Assembly (NCBI GenBank): GCA_025451845.1
Contig: JANWJS010000021.1
Location: forward strand, 1 to 64,000
Reading direction: 5' to 3'
Length of the DNA: 64,000 nucleotides
DNA from: Steroidobacteraceae bacterium
GTDB taxonomy: Bacteria > Pseudomonadota > Gammaproteobacteria > Steroidobacterales > Steroidobacteraceae
Both the position numbers and the translations under genes were made by a program. This document shows, one piece after another, positions 52,836 to 62,628 of the stretch. Below the pieces are notes generated by a model, which was not told the origin of the DNA, did no database searches, and was given only the letters and a program-made list of their open reading frames with translations. The number at the start of each line of letters is the position of its first letter. The first letter of the stretch is position 1.

Positions 52836-55709
52836 TCACCGCAGCATATACGCGATGGTCGCGTAGACGAAGCGTCCGTAAGGATTGCCGTAGGAGAGAT
52901 CGTACCCACCCACGAAGTTGTTGACGGTGGATGCGTAGTTCCCGTAGGGCGGATTCTGGTTGAAGAGATTCTTCACTCCGACCGTGAAGTCGAAGTGATT
53001 GATCCCCGTATAGGAGCCCTGCAAGTCGATGGTGTCGTACGCCGAAACGTGGCGCGGCGTCTCGGTGATTGTCGAGGGCTGGTCTATGTAAGGTTCCTGG
53101 TAGTTCTGCGTCACCGAGAGCTGCCAGGAGGGCGCGTCGTACCCGAGCGTGAGGCTGTGACGCCACCGGACGATGACTCCGCCGCCCCCAGCGACCTGCG
53201 AGTCGCCCTGATTGATCTGGCTGATCCAGGTGCCGTCGAACTGTTGCGCATCGTACTTGTAGTAGTACGAGCCGTTGCCGCGCAGCAGGAAGTATCCCGG
53301 ACCCGCCGGTATGTCGTAATCCAGGTTGACGTCCAAACCGCTGACATAGGTCTTGAAGAGATTGGCGTTGGTCTGGCTGATGAAGACGATGTTGCCGTTC
53401 GCATCGCGAGAGATATAGCTCGCGAACTCCGTGGCATTGGCCGCATTCTCCAGGATGACGTTATAGGGGAGCCCGCCGGGCGTGATGGCATTGCGCAGGT
53501 AGATCCAGAACGAGTCCACGTCGAGAGTCAGGTTCGGCATCGGCTTCAGCACCGTCCCCAGCATGTAGCTGACCGACTTCTCGGATTTCAGGCTGGGATT
53601 GCCGCCCGCCAGGGTCTGGAACTGAAAGCTGCACGCCGGATTGTTGGGATCGAACACGGCGCACTTGATGGGATCGCGCGTCCCGTTCGACGTGACGCTG
53701 GGGACCTGAGGCGAGTACAGATCCGTCAGCGACGGCGCGCGGAAACCCGTGCCCGCGGCGCCGCGCAGCAGCAACCATCGCAGCGCTTGCCAATGGAGCG
53801 TCAGCTGCGGATTGACCGTGTTGCCGACCTGCTGATAATGGTCCCAACGCACGGCAACATCCGCGCCCATTGACTGAAACATGGTGCCGCTGAACTCGAA
53901 GTAGGCGGCCTCCGCGGTGCGCGCAGCTGATTCCGGATACTCATTGCCTGCCAAGCCGGCGATGTCACCCGACAGAAGGGCGGGCGAGGGCGAGAAATCG
54001 TAAGTCTCCCGCCGCAGCTCTCCGCCGACCGCCATGCGCAGGGCGCCGCCCGGCAGATCCGCGATCTTACGGCTGGCGCTGCTGTCGAGGCTCGTGAGCG
54101 ACGTTCTGGTCGAATAATCTTCGTTGTCGTAGTTGGCCGCCATCGCCGCGGCCGCTGCGCCCGCGTCCGTCGTGGGACCGAAGGGATTGATGACGCCGGA
54201 GTCGAGCAGCGGCATGATCTTCGAGTACGACGCCCATCCGCTCTGCAGGTTGTCGTACACGGCCACTCCGCTGAAGAGGAGCGAGGTGTCGTAATCCCAC
54301 CCGGCGGCAGTGCCTTTGACGCCTCCCACCAACCGTGTGGTATCGGCCGTATCCTCCGTCTGTCGCAGGCCGGTCGCGAAGCTGCGATAGATCAGGTTGA
54401 GAGGCTGACCGGCGAGTCCGTGCGAAGCCGCCCAGGCCGTCGGATAGTAAGGACTGCTGGGAGGCAGCAGGAAGGCGCCCTGTCCGGCTTTGACGGCCTT
54501 GTATCCGGGATACTGGGTGGCGAGGAGGTTGGCCAGGTAGGCGATGTACGGGTCGCCGGCCACCATCGGATTCTGATACGAGAGCGGCACCGGCTGCTCC
54601 CACTGCGTCGTCCGATTCTGCGAGAACAGCGCATTGCCGTAGAGTTGGCTAGTGTCCGACAACTTGAAGGCGGCGTTGAGGTAGATGCTGCCCCTTTTCT
54701 GCAAGGGCTCGAGCGCATCAGACGATGAGTTGTCGAAGCGGCACTGGGCGGGGTAATTCACGTCGTTCAGGGAGTGCGGCCCGCAATTGCCGGCCATCGG
54801 ACTGCGCGTGCTCCCGTTGGGAAACAGCGAGTTACCCGTCGGAATCCTTACGTTTGCCGGGAAGGCGAATGATGAGGTCACGTCATTGCCGTAACCGGGA
54901 CTGTACCGGGTCGCGAAGGAGCGCGACCGACCCATGAGGGGCGATGAGTGATTGAAACTCAAGCCAATGCCTATGTTGTAGCGGTCGCTGTCGAGCGACC
55001 CCATGCCCGCATACAGGGATGCGGTCTCCTGGGTACCGCCTCCGGCCTGCGTCGGCGCACCCACCGTTGCGCTCGCATCCAGCCCCTGGAAATTCGACTT
55101 CAGGATGAAATTGACCACGCCCGCGATCGCGTCACTCCCGTACACCGCCGAGGCGCCGTCCTTCAGGACCTGGACGTCCTGGATCGCTGCCACCGGAATG
55201 GCGCCGATATCAACCGCGTCGTCCCCAGCGCTGCCGCCATAAAGCGTGGACCGCAGGCCATTGATGAGCACGAGCGTACGGTCGTCCCTGAGGCCGTGCA
55301 GCGAAACCGTGGCAATGCCGCCCGTCGTAAAGCCCGTTCCCTGCGCCGGCTGCGTACTACCCACGCTGCTGACGGCACTGACTTGTTGCATGAGCTCCGG
55401 GACACTCGTCGCACCGGTGCGCGCAATGTCTTGCGCGCTCAATATCTGCACGGGCAATGCGGCCTGCGCGTTCCCTCCCCTGATGGAGGTGCCCGTGACC
55501 ACCACTTCCTGCAGCGTGCCACCGGCGGTGCCGGTAGCCGCAGGACCCGTATTGGTGTTTGCCGCGCTGACCGACTGCTGCTGCGGGTCGGCGGGCGCCC
55601 CCGCGACGGCAATCGCCGGCAACCCGGTGATCAGGGCGATGATGCCCAGGGTCGGGATCTGGCCCGCAACGCGCGCAGTGATCCCGTGGATATTCATATC
55701 GACGCCCAT
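52836..55709 (-). CDS. TonB-dependent outer-membrane receptor (large)
   Basis: 957 residues. Signal region (IPTLGIIALITGLPAIAVAGA), a plug domain with VVVTGTSIRGG, SAQDIARTGATSVPELMQQVSAVSS, SLHGLRDDRTLVLINGLRS and DGASAVYGSDAIAGVVNFILK, then the 22-stranded barrel ending YGNPYGRFVYATIAYMLR. Size and TSIRGGNA/ALPVQ features are those of large receptors common in Xanthomonadales-like bacteria. Substrate unknown; the neighbouring peptidases suggest peptides. The start is ATG 55709 behind GGGAGGGC. Confidence 0.92.
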   Translation of the reverse strand: MGVDMNIHGITARVAGQIPTLGIIALITGLPAIAVAGAPADPQQQSVSAANTNTGPAATGTAGGTLQEVVVTGTSIRGGNAQAALPVQILSAQDIARTGATSVPELMQQVSAVSSVGSTQPAQGTGFTTGGIATVSLHGLRDDRTLVLINGLRSTLYGGSAGDDAVDIGAIPVAAIQDVQVLKDGASAVYGSDAIAGVVNFILKSNFQGLDASATVGAPTQAGGGTQETASLYAGMGSLDSDRYNIGIGLSFNHSSPLMGRSRSFATRYSPGYGNDVTSSFAFPANVRIPTGNSLFPNGSTRSPMAGNCGPHSLNDVNYPAQCRFDNSSSDALEPLQKRGSIYLNAAFKLSDTSQLYGNALFSQNRTTQWEQPVPLSYQNPMVAGDPYIAYLANLLATQYPGYKAVKAGQGAFLLPPSSPYYPTAWAASHGLAGQPLNLIYRSFATGLRQTEDTADTTRLVGGVKGTAAGWDYDTSLLFSGVAVYDNLQSGWASYSKIMPLLDSGVINPFGPTTDAGAAAAAMAANYDNEDYSTRTSLTSLDSSASRKIADLPGGALRMAVGGELRRETYDFSPSPALLSGDIAGLAGNEYPESAARTAEAAYFEFSGTMFQSMGADVAVRWDHYQQVGNTVNPQLTLHWQALRWLLLRGAAGTGFRAPSLTDLYSPQVPSVTSNGTRDPIKCAVFDPNNPACSFQFQTLAGGNPSLKSEKSVSYMLGTVLKPMPNLTLDVDSFWIYLRNAITPGGLPYNVILENAANATEFASYISRDANGNIVFISQTNANLFKTYVSGLDVNLDYDIPAGPGYFLLRGNGSYYYKYDAQQFDGTWISQINQGDSQVAGGGGVIVRWRHSLTLGYDAPSWQLSVTQNYQEPYIDQPSTITETPRHVSAYDTIDLQGSYTGINHFDFTVGVKNLFNQNPPYGNYASTVNNFVGGYDLSYGNPYGRFVYATIAYMLR

Positions 55710-55929
55710 GTTGCCCTCCCACACAGCTCTGAGGCCGCTTTCGATGCAACCGCCTCACTCTATCATGCGGTTCTCTCCAGATTCCCCGCGCGGCGGCGCT
55801 GCATCCGCCGTTCGTCGCCGGGATTCCACTGCTCGCCGCAACGGTCATGCGATTGAGCCGTGAGCCCGCCGCCTTGGATCTGCGCAAGTCCACGGCTGCG
55901 CTGCCGGCCGCAACCGTTACACTAAGAAG

Positions 55930-56556
55930 ATGTGGATGAGTTGTCGTGGAATGACGGCGGGCGCCGTCACGGCCCTTGCCGCCACGCTGGCGGTTGCGAG
56001 TGTTCCGGCGCCGGCACAGCAGCCGCCGGCGGCGCAGCAATCAGTGCTGGGCGCCGGTTTGCCATCGGTTTCGCTGGGCGGGCCTTGCCTACGGTCCGGC
56101 AAAGCATACTTGCGCGCCCGCATCCGCGGGGCAGTGCGGCTCGACGTCGACCTGCATGGACCGGGATTGGCTTGCGAGGGCGGACCACGCCTCGACGGTA
56201 GCGGAATCCGCATGGGCTTCGAGGGACGAGTGGGCGTGGGTCCCCGAAGACGGCGGATACGCATCGTTTTCGGCATCGACGGTGCGAAGGAAGATCGGGC
56301 CGGGCGCGAGCTGCCGACCAACCTGACGGTGTTCTTCGAGGGCGAGAAGCTGCTCTTCGCGACGCAGGGCGATGACAACTGCACGGTGGATCGTCTGACA
56401 CAGCAGCCTATCGTCGCCAACGGAAGCCGCACTCACACGTACCGAATAGTGGCGCACGGCTTCTGCATCGCGCCCGCCAACAACCTGGGCGGCGATCGGC
56501 GCATTCTGGTGACCACCTTCGATTTTGCCGGGCGTGCGGATTTCAATAACAGATGA
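55930..56556 (+). CDS. Secreted hypothetical protein, 208 residues
   Basis: Signal peptide (MTAGAVTALAATLAVASVPAPAQ) and a beta-rich domain with four cysteines (GGPCLRSGKAYL, GPGLACEGG, GDDNCTVDRL, AHGFCIAPANN) likely forming disulfides in the periplasm. Ends TFDFAGRADFNNR. Start ATG 55930 or 55936. I recognise no family. Followed 20 bases later by the DUF192 gene, likely co-transcribed. Confidence 0.78.
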   Translation: MWMSCRGMTAGAVTALAATLAVASVPAPAQQPPAAQQSVLGAGLPSVSLGGPCLRSGKAYLRARIRGAVRLDVDLHGPGLACEGGPRLDGSGIRMGFEGRVGVGPRRRRIRIVFGIDGAKEDRAGRELPTNLTVFFEGEKLLFATQGDDNCTVDRLTQQPIVANGSRTHTYRIVAHGFCIAPANNLGGDRRILVTTFDFAGRADFNNR

Positions 56557-56575
56557 GAGACGAGGTTATCGGCCC

Positions 56576-57121
56576 GTGAAGAGTCACTCGCGCCCCGCGC
56601 ATTTGCCCACAATCCGCCTGACAATGGGCCTGATGCTCGCCTGTGCGCTCGCGTCTGTCTGTCTGGCACAGACTGCCCCGATCGAGATCCTGACGCACTT
56701 TCCGCGCACGACCCTCGAAATCGTGGCGCGCGGCCATCGGGACCACTTCGAAATCTGGATCGCCGACACGCCGCAGCGGCAGGAGCAGGGTCTCATGTTC
56801 GTGCGCGACCTGCCGGCCAGCCAGGGCATGCTCTTTCCGCAGGGCGCGCCGCAGGTGGCGCACTTCTGGATGAAAAACACCTACATCCCCCTCGACCTGG
56901 TGTTTGTCGGCAAGAATCGGCGGGTCGCGAAGATCATCGCCAACGCGCGTCCGTTCTCGCTGGACCTCCTGTCCTCAGACGTACCCGTCATCGCCGTTCT
57001 CGAGATACGCGGCGGCGAGGCGCGTGAGCTCGGGATCGGGGTCGGCGATCGCGTGAGCTGGAAAGCTCGGCAGCGGCCTCATAATCTGGCTCCAAAGCTG
57101 CGCCCAAACCTGGCTCCATAG
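56576..57121 (+). CDS. Exported DUF192-family protein
   Basis: 181 residues from GTG 56576. A signal peptide (GLMLACALASVCLAQ) precedes the DUF192 domain: FEIWIADTPQRQEQGLMFVRDLPASQGMLFPQGAPQVAHFWMKNTYIPLDLVFVG...VIAVLEIRGGEARELGIGVGDRV. The GLMFR and FWMKNT blocks are diagnostic. Function unknown in the family. Ends with an Ala/Pro-rich tail repeated as HNLAPKLRPNLAP. Confidence 0.9.
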   Translation: MKSHSRPAHLPTIRLTMGLMLACALASVCLAQTAPIEILTHFPRTTLEIVARGHRDHFEIWIADTPQRQEQGLMFVRDLPASQGMLFPQGAPQVAHFWMKNTYIPLDLVFVGKNRRVAKIIANARPFSLDLLSSDVPVIAVLEIRGGEARELGIGVGDRVSWKARQRPHNLAPKLRPNLAP

Positions 57122-57252
57122 CGCTCCGCTCCCACCCGCGCTCCACGTTGCATAGCAACAACGCGAGCATTCCCGACTGCTCTGCAGCGGTCCCTTAGCA
57201 GCCGCAAACGCCGGTTTCGAGGCCTGCGGAGCTGCAATCCCTCCCCGGCCGT

Positions 57253-57273
57253 TGCTTTTTTGCAAAAAAAGAG
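57253..57273. promoter_or_regulatory. Palindromic AT-rich motif, copy 1
   Basis: GTTGCTTTTTTGCAAAAAAAG. The sequence CTTTTTTGCAAAAAAG is a near-perfect palindrome in an otherwise GC-rich region. A second copy lies 165 bp downstream. Possible operator or bent-DNA site; no binding protein can be named. Confidence 0.45.
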
Positions 57274-57417
57274 CGGGTGCGGAGGGGTAGCGCGCTAGCT
57301 AGAATCCGACCCCGCAAATCCAGCCGGCGGCATGATTATGTCTACTGTCAGTGTCATTTGTTGTATGGACGCGACATCTGCTCTGTCCGCCTAAACGAGC
57401 AATCGATCCGCCGCTCT

Positions 57418-57437
57418 GTTGCTTTTTTACAAAAAAG
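57418..57437. promoter_or_regulatory. Palindromic AT-rich motif, copy 2
   Basis: GTTGCTTTTTTACAAAAAAG, one base different from copy 1 in the core. Lies 170 bp upstream of the TonB-receptor start. Confidence 0.45.
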
Positions 57438-57607
57438 TATCTCCTTACAGCGACACGCTGCTAAGATCCGCGCCACGCAGACGCGCCTCGGGCTTGGCCT
57501 GGGACGCAAGAATCCGCAACCCTTAGACAAAGCCGGCTCAGCCTCCGCCAGGAGACCCCGGCAATACTCTGAGGCGGCCGAGAAAGCCGCCCGATAGGAG
57601 ACTTTGG

Positions 57608-60586
57608 ATGAGAACGAACCGTGAACTGGCGCTCGCCGTCAAGCGGGCTCTTGCAACCGGCACCATAGCGCTCTGCGGCGCTGGCGCCATGGTCGCATAC
57701 GCACAACCGGCCACCACCGCCCAGGCAACCGTCCCGCAGGCTACGGCCGCGAAGGCAACCACCCAGCGCGCGACCACTGCGAAGAAGCCCATCCTCCTCG
57801 CACAGGCCACCACGGCAGAGTCGAGCACGGCGGCAGCGCCGGCCACCGTCGCCGCTCCGCAGCTTCAGACCGTCATCGTCACCGGCTCCCTGATCGCGAG
57901 ACCGGCGGCCGAGACCGCCGAAGCCATTACGATCCTGAAGGCGGATGTCCTCAAGAATCAAGGCATCACGAATATCGAGCAGGCGCTCAATACCGTCACG
58001 TCCAACACACCGTCGGTCAACATCTCCTCGGCCATCGGAAGCTTTTCCGGAGGCGGCACATATGCCAACCTGCGCAACCTCGGCCAATCGCGCACCCTGG
58101 TGCTCCTAGACGGCCAGCGGCTGGCCCCCAATGCCTTCAGCGGCAACGCGGTCGACCTGGGCGGTATTCCGTTCTCGGCCATCGACGGTGTCGAGGTGTT
58201 GCGCGAAGGCGCCTCGGCGCTTTACGGCTCGGACGCAATCGCAGGCGTGATCAACTTCAAGACCAAGAGGAATTATCAGGGGCTTCAGCTCCAGGGCAAT
58301 TTCGACCACCCGCAGGAGCACGGCGGCGGCTCGATCGAGGGCGATATCGCCTTCGGACACGGGGACCTGGTCAGCGACGGCTATAACTTCATGATCACGG
58401 GAAGTTTCCAGCACCAGCAGGAAATCCAGGCGACGTGGCGCAAGTTTTCGGCCCAGGGTTATGATCCCGCGCGCGGCGTGACCAATACGAACGATCCGGG
58501 AACGTGGCCGGGCACATTCGTCGACTCGGTGGGCAACTTCTGGCAGCCGAACTATCCGACCTGCCCAGGCAATCCCTTCCTGGAAATCGATCCCAATAAT
58601 CTCGGCAACACCTGCGCCTACCGGTATTCCGCCGCGACGGATGATATCCCGGACTCCAAGGAAACCTCGGGGCTGGCGTCCTTCACCAAGGCGCTGCCGG
58701 CTAACAACACCCTGCAGCTGCAGTACTTCTATACCCGCTCCGAACTGACCGCCTGGTCCGGTCCGATGTTCTATGCGCTGCCGATCAGCGATACCAACCC
58801 GTACATCCCGGCACCCTCCGCGTTGACCTGTGAGGCTGGCTGTACGGTGGACGGGTCGGCGACCGGGGCACCGACGGCGACGCCCATTATGGCCGGCGGC
58901 TACACTGCCATCTGGAGCGATCCCCTCAACAACCGCTACACCGGCAACATCAACACCGAGCAGCGTGCGCTGTTGACCTTCGCCGGCAGCAACGCGGGTT
59001 GGGACTACGCCGTGTCTGGCAACTACAGCCAGAACAAGAACAACAACAACAACGTCTCGAACTTCCCGGATGAGACCGTGCTCGCGCCCACGGGCGCCAA
59101 AAAGCCCACTTTTGGGGCCCCGGGCGTCCCGGGCGTCCTGAGCGACCTGATCAATCCCTTCGGTCCCCAGAGCGCCGCAGGACAGGCTTTGATCAACCAG
59201 TCGTATATCGCCGGTACCTACCTGCTGGGCGAAGACAAGCGGTGGAGCATCGACGGCCATGCCAGCCACGAGCTGGGCGATGCCTTTAACGCAGGCACTC
59301 CGGCGACCGTGGCGCTCGGCGTCAGTGTGGGAGGCGAGCACTTCCAGTCCGACACCTCCCTCTACAACGACATCACCAGCGCCGCAACGGGGCTTTCGGA
59401 CAGTGCGATCTCCAAGAGCCGCCAATTCCAGGCGGCGTTCCTCGAGGTGGACGTCCCGATGGCGAAGAACGTCGACCTCGACGTCTCGGATCGTGAGGAC
59501 CGGTACAGCGATTTCGGCAGGACCAACAACGCGAAACTGTCGGTGCGCTATCAGCCCGCCAGTTTCCTGACCTTCAGGGGAACAGCCTCCACCGGCTTCC
59601 GGGCGCCCACACTCAACGAGCTGTATGCGTCGAATGCCATTGCAGCTTCGACCAGCGGCACCATGGGACAGGGGAACCCGGACTGCCCGCCCGCAAGCGG
59701 GGCCCACGCGATTGCACCGTTCACCGACGCGACCTGCACGACCCAGGGACTGGGCATCACCGGCGGAAATTCCAACCTGACGCCTGAGACATCGCAGAAC
59801 TTCGATTTCGGCATCATCATCTCGCCGATCCGCAACCTGGGCATCACGCTGGACTACTACCGGATCCTGCTCAAGAACACGATCGGATCAATCCCCGCAT
59901 CGGCGATGTACGCTAATCCGGGCGAGTTTACGAAGTACTACGTGCTGGCCACTGGCTCGAACCCTGCTACCGGGGTGCCCTACCCATCGCTCACGCCGTC
60001 GGTAGATTCGGCCACGAGTTGTATTCCCTTCTCCAAGCCGAGCTGCGGATATCTCGTTCTGACCAATCAGAATACCGGCAGGAGCACGACGGACGGGATC
60101 GACTTGAGCATCCTGTACTCTCAGCACACGCCGATTGGAACGTTCCACGAGGACCTGGAAGGGACCGCGGTCACGAAGTTCGAAGCGCAGCAGTACAACG
60201 GCGGCCCGGAGCGCAACCTGGTCGGTTGGTTCAACCACCTTCCGCCGTCGTATCGGTGGGAGCATGACCTGCGGCTGGATTGGACGAGCCCGGAGGGCAT
60301 GTGGGGCGGCGGGCTCTCCAACCGCTTCTACTCGACCTACATCGACCAGTTCAAAGATGGCAACGGCAAGCCGCGGATCGTGGGCAGCTATTCGCTCGTG
60401 GATGGTTACGTGAGCGTCAAGCCGATTCACAGTCTGACGGTGTTGTTCGGTATCAAGAACATCCTCGACAGGAGTCCGCCGTTCACCAACGCATCGCAGA
60501 ACAACTTTACGGCGGGGTACAACTCGCTGGTGGTTGACCCCCTGATGCGGAACTTCTATGTCAACGTGAAGTACGACATCTACTAA
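57608..60586 (+). CDS. TonB-dependent outer-membrane receptor (large), second
   Basis: 992 residues. Signal region (ATGTIALCGAGAMVAYAQ) followed by an Ala/Thr-rich linker (TTAQATVPQATAAKATTQRATTAKK), then plug (TVIVTGSLIARPAAETAEAITILKADVLKNQGITNIEQALNTV; NLRNLGQSRTLVLLDGQRLAPNAFSGNAVDLGGIPFSAIDGVEVLREGASALYGSDAIAGVINFKTK) and barrel ending NFYVNVKYDIY. ATG 57608 follows AGGAG by eight bases. A terminator lies just after the stop. Substrate unknown. Confidence 0.93.
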   Translation: MRTNRELALAVKRALATGTIALCGAGAMVAYAQPATTAQATVPQATAAKATTQRATTAKKPILLAQATTAESSTAAAPATVAAPQLQTVIVTGSLIARPAAETAEAITILKADVLKNQGITNIEQALNTVTSNTPSVNISSAIGSFSGGGTYANLRNLGQSRTLVLLDGQRLAPNAFSGNAVDLGGIPFSAIDGVEVLREGASALYGSDAIAGVINFKTKRNYQGLQLQGNFDHPQEHGGGSIEGDIAFGHGDLVSDGYNFMITGSFQHQQEIQATWRKFSAQGYDPARGVTNTNDPGTWPGTFVDSVGNFWQPNYPTCPGNPFLEIDPNNLGNTCAYRYSAATDDIPDSKETSGLASFTKALPANNTLQLQYFYTRSELTAWSGPMFYALPISDTNPYIPAPSALTCEAGCTVDGSATGAPTATPIMAGGYTAIWSDPLNNRYTGNINTEQRALLTFAGSNAGWDYAVSGNYSQNKNNNNNVSNFPDETVLAPTGAKKPTFGAPGVPGVLSDLINPFGPQSAAGQALINQSYIAGTYLLGEDKRWSIDGHASHELGDAFNAGTPATVALGVSVGGEHFQSDTSLYNDITSAATGLSDSAISKSRQFQAAFLEVDVPMAKNVDLDVSDREDRYSDFGRTNNAKLSVRYQPASFLTFRGTASTGFRAPTLNELYASNAIAASTSGTMGQGNPDCPPASGAHAIAPFTDATCTTQGLGITGGNSNLTPETSQNFDFGIIISPIRNLGITLDYYRILLKNTIGSIPASAMYANPGEFTKYYVLATGSNPATGVPYPSLTPSVDSATSCIPFSKPSCGYLVLTNQNTGRSTTDGIDLSILYSQHTPIGTFHEDLEGTAVTKFEAQQYNGGPERNLVGWFNHLPPSYRWEHDLRLDWTSPEGMWGGGLSNRFYSTYIDQFKDGNGKPRIVGSYSLVDGYVSVKPIHSLTVLFGIKNILDRSPPFTNASQNNFTAGYNSLVVDPLMRNFYVNVKYDIY

Positions 60587-60609
60587 AGCCCTTCGCGAAA
60601 GTTGATTTG

Positions 60610-60638
60610 AAGCCCCGCCTCGCGCGGGGCTTTTTTTT
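60610..60638 (+). terminator. Rho-independent terminator of the TonB-receptor gene
   Basis: AGCCCCGC-CTCGC-GCGGGGCT followed by seven or more T residues, 24 bases after the stop. Confidence 0.94.
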
Positions 60639-60841
60639 GGCACTCTTTCGTATGGCCGGCAGGTGCGGCCGCCATTGTGGCTGCAGTTCGTCCTTCCAGC
60701 CGCACCATTCATCGCAACGCCGTGCGCCGCTGGCCGACCAGTTCGGACTGTACTGCCACCAGCCATGGCATACTCCGCGGCCATCGCGCGCGCGGCGGCC
60801 CCGAGGTCGGCGCAAGAACAGCTTCGAGGGAGGAGCATTTC

Positions 60842-62431
60842 GTGAAACGCCTTGTTCCCCTGCCCTGCGCGTACATTGCCGCAGGCGTGCTCTGTTGCCT
60901 TACGTACGTGTCCGCCGCGGCCGGCTACGACACGGTCTGCAGGTCAGCCGCTGAAGAATCCGCAGACCTGGCGGCGCAGCGGGTCACCTCCCAAACCCTG
61001 GTCGCCGACTATAGGGCGCGGATCGCAGCGCACGACGGGCAGATCCATGCCGTCATCGGCTTGAACCCACAAGCTACGGCGCAAGCGCGCGCCTCGGATG
61101 CGCGCCGGGCGAGCGGCAAGGCACGGGGACCCGTGGATGGGCTCCCCATCCTGGTCAAGGACAACATCGGCATCGCCGGCCTGCCGACCACCGCCGGCTC
61201 GCTCGCGCTTGCAGAGAACGTGCGCGGCGTGAGCGCCACGGTCGTGCAGAATGTGACTCGCGCCGGCGCCGTGATCCTCGGCCGGACCAATCTGTCGGAG
61301 TGGGCGAACATCCGCTCGGAGCACTCGAGCAGCGGCTGGAGCGGGGTGGGTGGGCTCACGCGCAATCCCTACATGCTGGATCGCACGGCGTGCGGGTCGA
61401 GCTCCGGATCCGCGGCCGCGGTGGCGGCGGGAATGGCGGCCGCCGCCATGGGAACGGAGACGGATGGCTCGATCAGCTGCCCGTCTTCCATGAACGGCCT
61501 GGTGGGACTGAAGCCGACAGTGGGACTCGTCTCCCGGAACGGCATCGTGCCGATCAGCCATACGCAGGACACGGCGGGACCCATTACCCACACGGTGCGC
61601 GACGCGGCGATACTTCTGACCGCAATGGCTGGGAGCGATCCCGCCGACCCGGCCACGGCGAGCGCAGATGGGCATCGCATCGACTACACCACCGCGCTCA
61701 ACCCGCATGCGCTCAAAGGGGTCCGCCTGGGCGTGGCGCGGTTCCTGGCCAAGGGCTTCACGCCTGAAACCCTCGGCGTATTCAACCGCGCGCTTGCCGT
61801 GCTCCAGGCGCAGGGCGCCACGCTGGTGGACGTCAAGGATTACGACATGGCGAAGATCGGCAAGCACGAGAACCTGGTGCTGTCGACTGAGCTCAAGGCT
61901 GACCTCAACGCATACCTCGCCGGGTCGCCGCCCGCAGTGAAGACCCGAACGCTCGCGCAGCTCATCGCTTTCGACGATGCGCATCCGGAGGAAATGACCT
62001 GGTTCGGCCAAGGCTATTTCGTCAAAGCGGAGCGCACCAAGGGTCTGCAGGACCCCGCCTATGTCAAGGCACGCGCCACCAATCTGCGGCTCGCCGGGCC
62101 GGACGGGATCGATCGGCTGTTGCGCGAGCATAGGATTGTCGCCCTGATCTCCCCCACCACGAGTCCCGCCTGGGTGATCGACCTGGTGAACGGTGACTCC
62201 GGGGGCGCGAGTGACAGCAGCTTGCCGGCGATCGCCGCGTATCCTTACATCACCGTGCCCATGGGGGAAGTCCACGGACTGCCTGTGGGACTCTCTTTCA
62301 TAGGACCGAAATGGTCGGAGGCTCGGTTGCTCGGTCTCGCATATGGCTACGAGCAGGCGAGCCATGCAGCTCGTCAGCCCGCGTTTGCTGCGGACGCGCT
62401 GCATCCGCGGGCCGCTGAATCCTGCCAGTGA
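60842..62431 (+). CDS. Exported amidase (amidase-signature family)
   Basis: 529 residues. Signal peptide (PLPCAYIAAGVLCCLTYVSAAA), then the Ser-Ser-Lys amidase core: Lys in PILVKDNIG, Ser in ACGSSSGSAAAVAAGM and TETDGSISCPSSMNGLVGLKPT. Likely periplasmic hydrolysis of a carboxamide or peptide amide; substrate not shown. GTG 60842 has GGAGGAG upstream. The ORF-track start at 60677 overlaps the receptor terminator and is rejected. Confidence 0.93.
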   Translation: MKRLVPLPCAYIAAGVLCCLTYVSAAAGYDTVCRSAAEESADLAAQRVTSQTLVADYRARIAAHDGQIHAVIGLNPQATAQARASDARRASGKARGPVDGLPILVKDNIGIAGLPTTAGSLALAENVRGVSATVVQNVTRAGAVILGRTNLSEWANIRSEHSSSGWSGVGGLTRNPYMLDRTACGSSSGSAAAVAAGMAAAAMGTETDGSISCPSSMNGLVGLKPTVGLVSRNGIVPISHTQDTAGPITHTVRDAAILLTAMAGSDPADPATASADGHRIDYTTALNPHALKGVRLGVARFLAKGFTPETLGVFNRALAVLQAQGATLVDVKDYDMAKIGKHENLVLSTELKADLNAYLAGSPPAVKTRTLAQLIAFDDAHPEEMTWFGQGYFVKAERTKGLQDPAYVKARATNLRLAGPDGIDRLLREHRIVALISPTTSPAWVIDLVNGDSGGASDSSLPAIAAYPYITVPMGEVHGLPVGLSFIGPKWSEARLLGLAYGYEQASHAARQPAFAADALHPRAAESCQ

Positions 62432-62628
62432 TGGCGAAGCCCTGACACCGGCCGGCATCGGCTCAGCCGGTCAGCGGGATGCGCCGGCTCGGGTCGTAGG
62501 CATGCGGCGCGACGCCGAGCTGCGCGTGGCGGAAATGGGATGAAGAGAGGGAGGCAGGCGGCAGGATGGATTCGGAGTCGGACGTGCCGAGCGTAGTCTT
62601 ATGCCTCAGAAAAAGGGGGAGTACTGCA

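Larger units (their letters stand above)
57122..57607. other. Long intergenic leader of the second TonB receptor
   Basis: About 490 bp without a convincing gene. It contains two copies of a palindromic AT-rich motif GTTGCTTTTTTNCAAAAAA (57253-57273 and 57418-57437) and a CCAGGAGACCCCGGC stretch at about 57558 reminiscent of a B12-box. AGGAG lies 8 bases before the receptor ATG. Confidence 0.6.

Noticed and set aside
57540-57605. B12-box-like CGCCAGGAGACCCCGGC before the TonB receptor
   Set aside because: The other conserved cobalamin-riboswitch blocks (GCCACTG, GGGAAG) are missing; a search with the cobalamin model would settle it.
58106-59707. 533-residue minus-strand ORF
   Set aside because: Shadow of the second TonB receptor.
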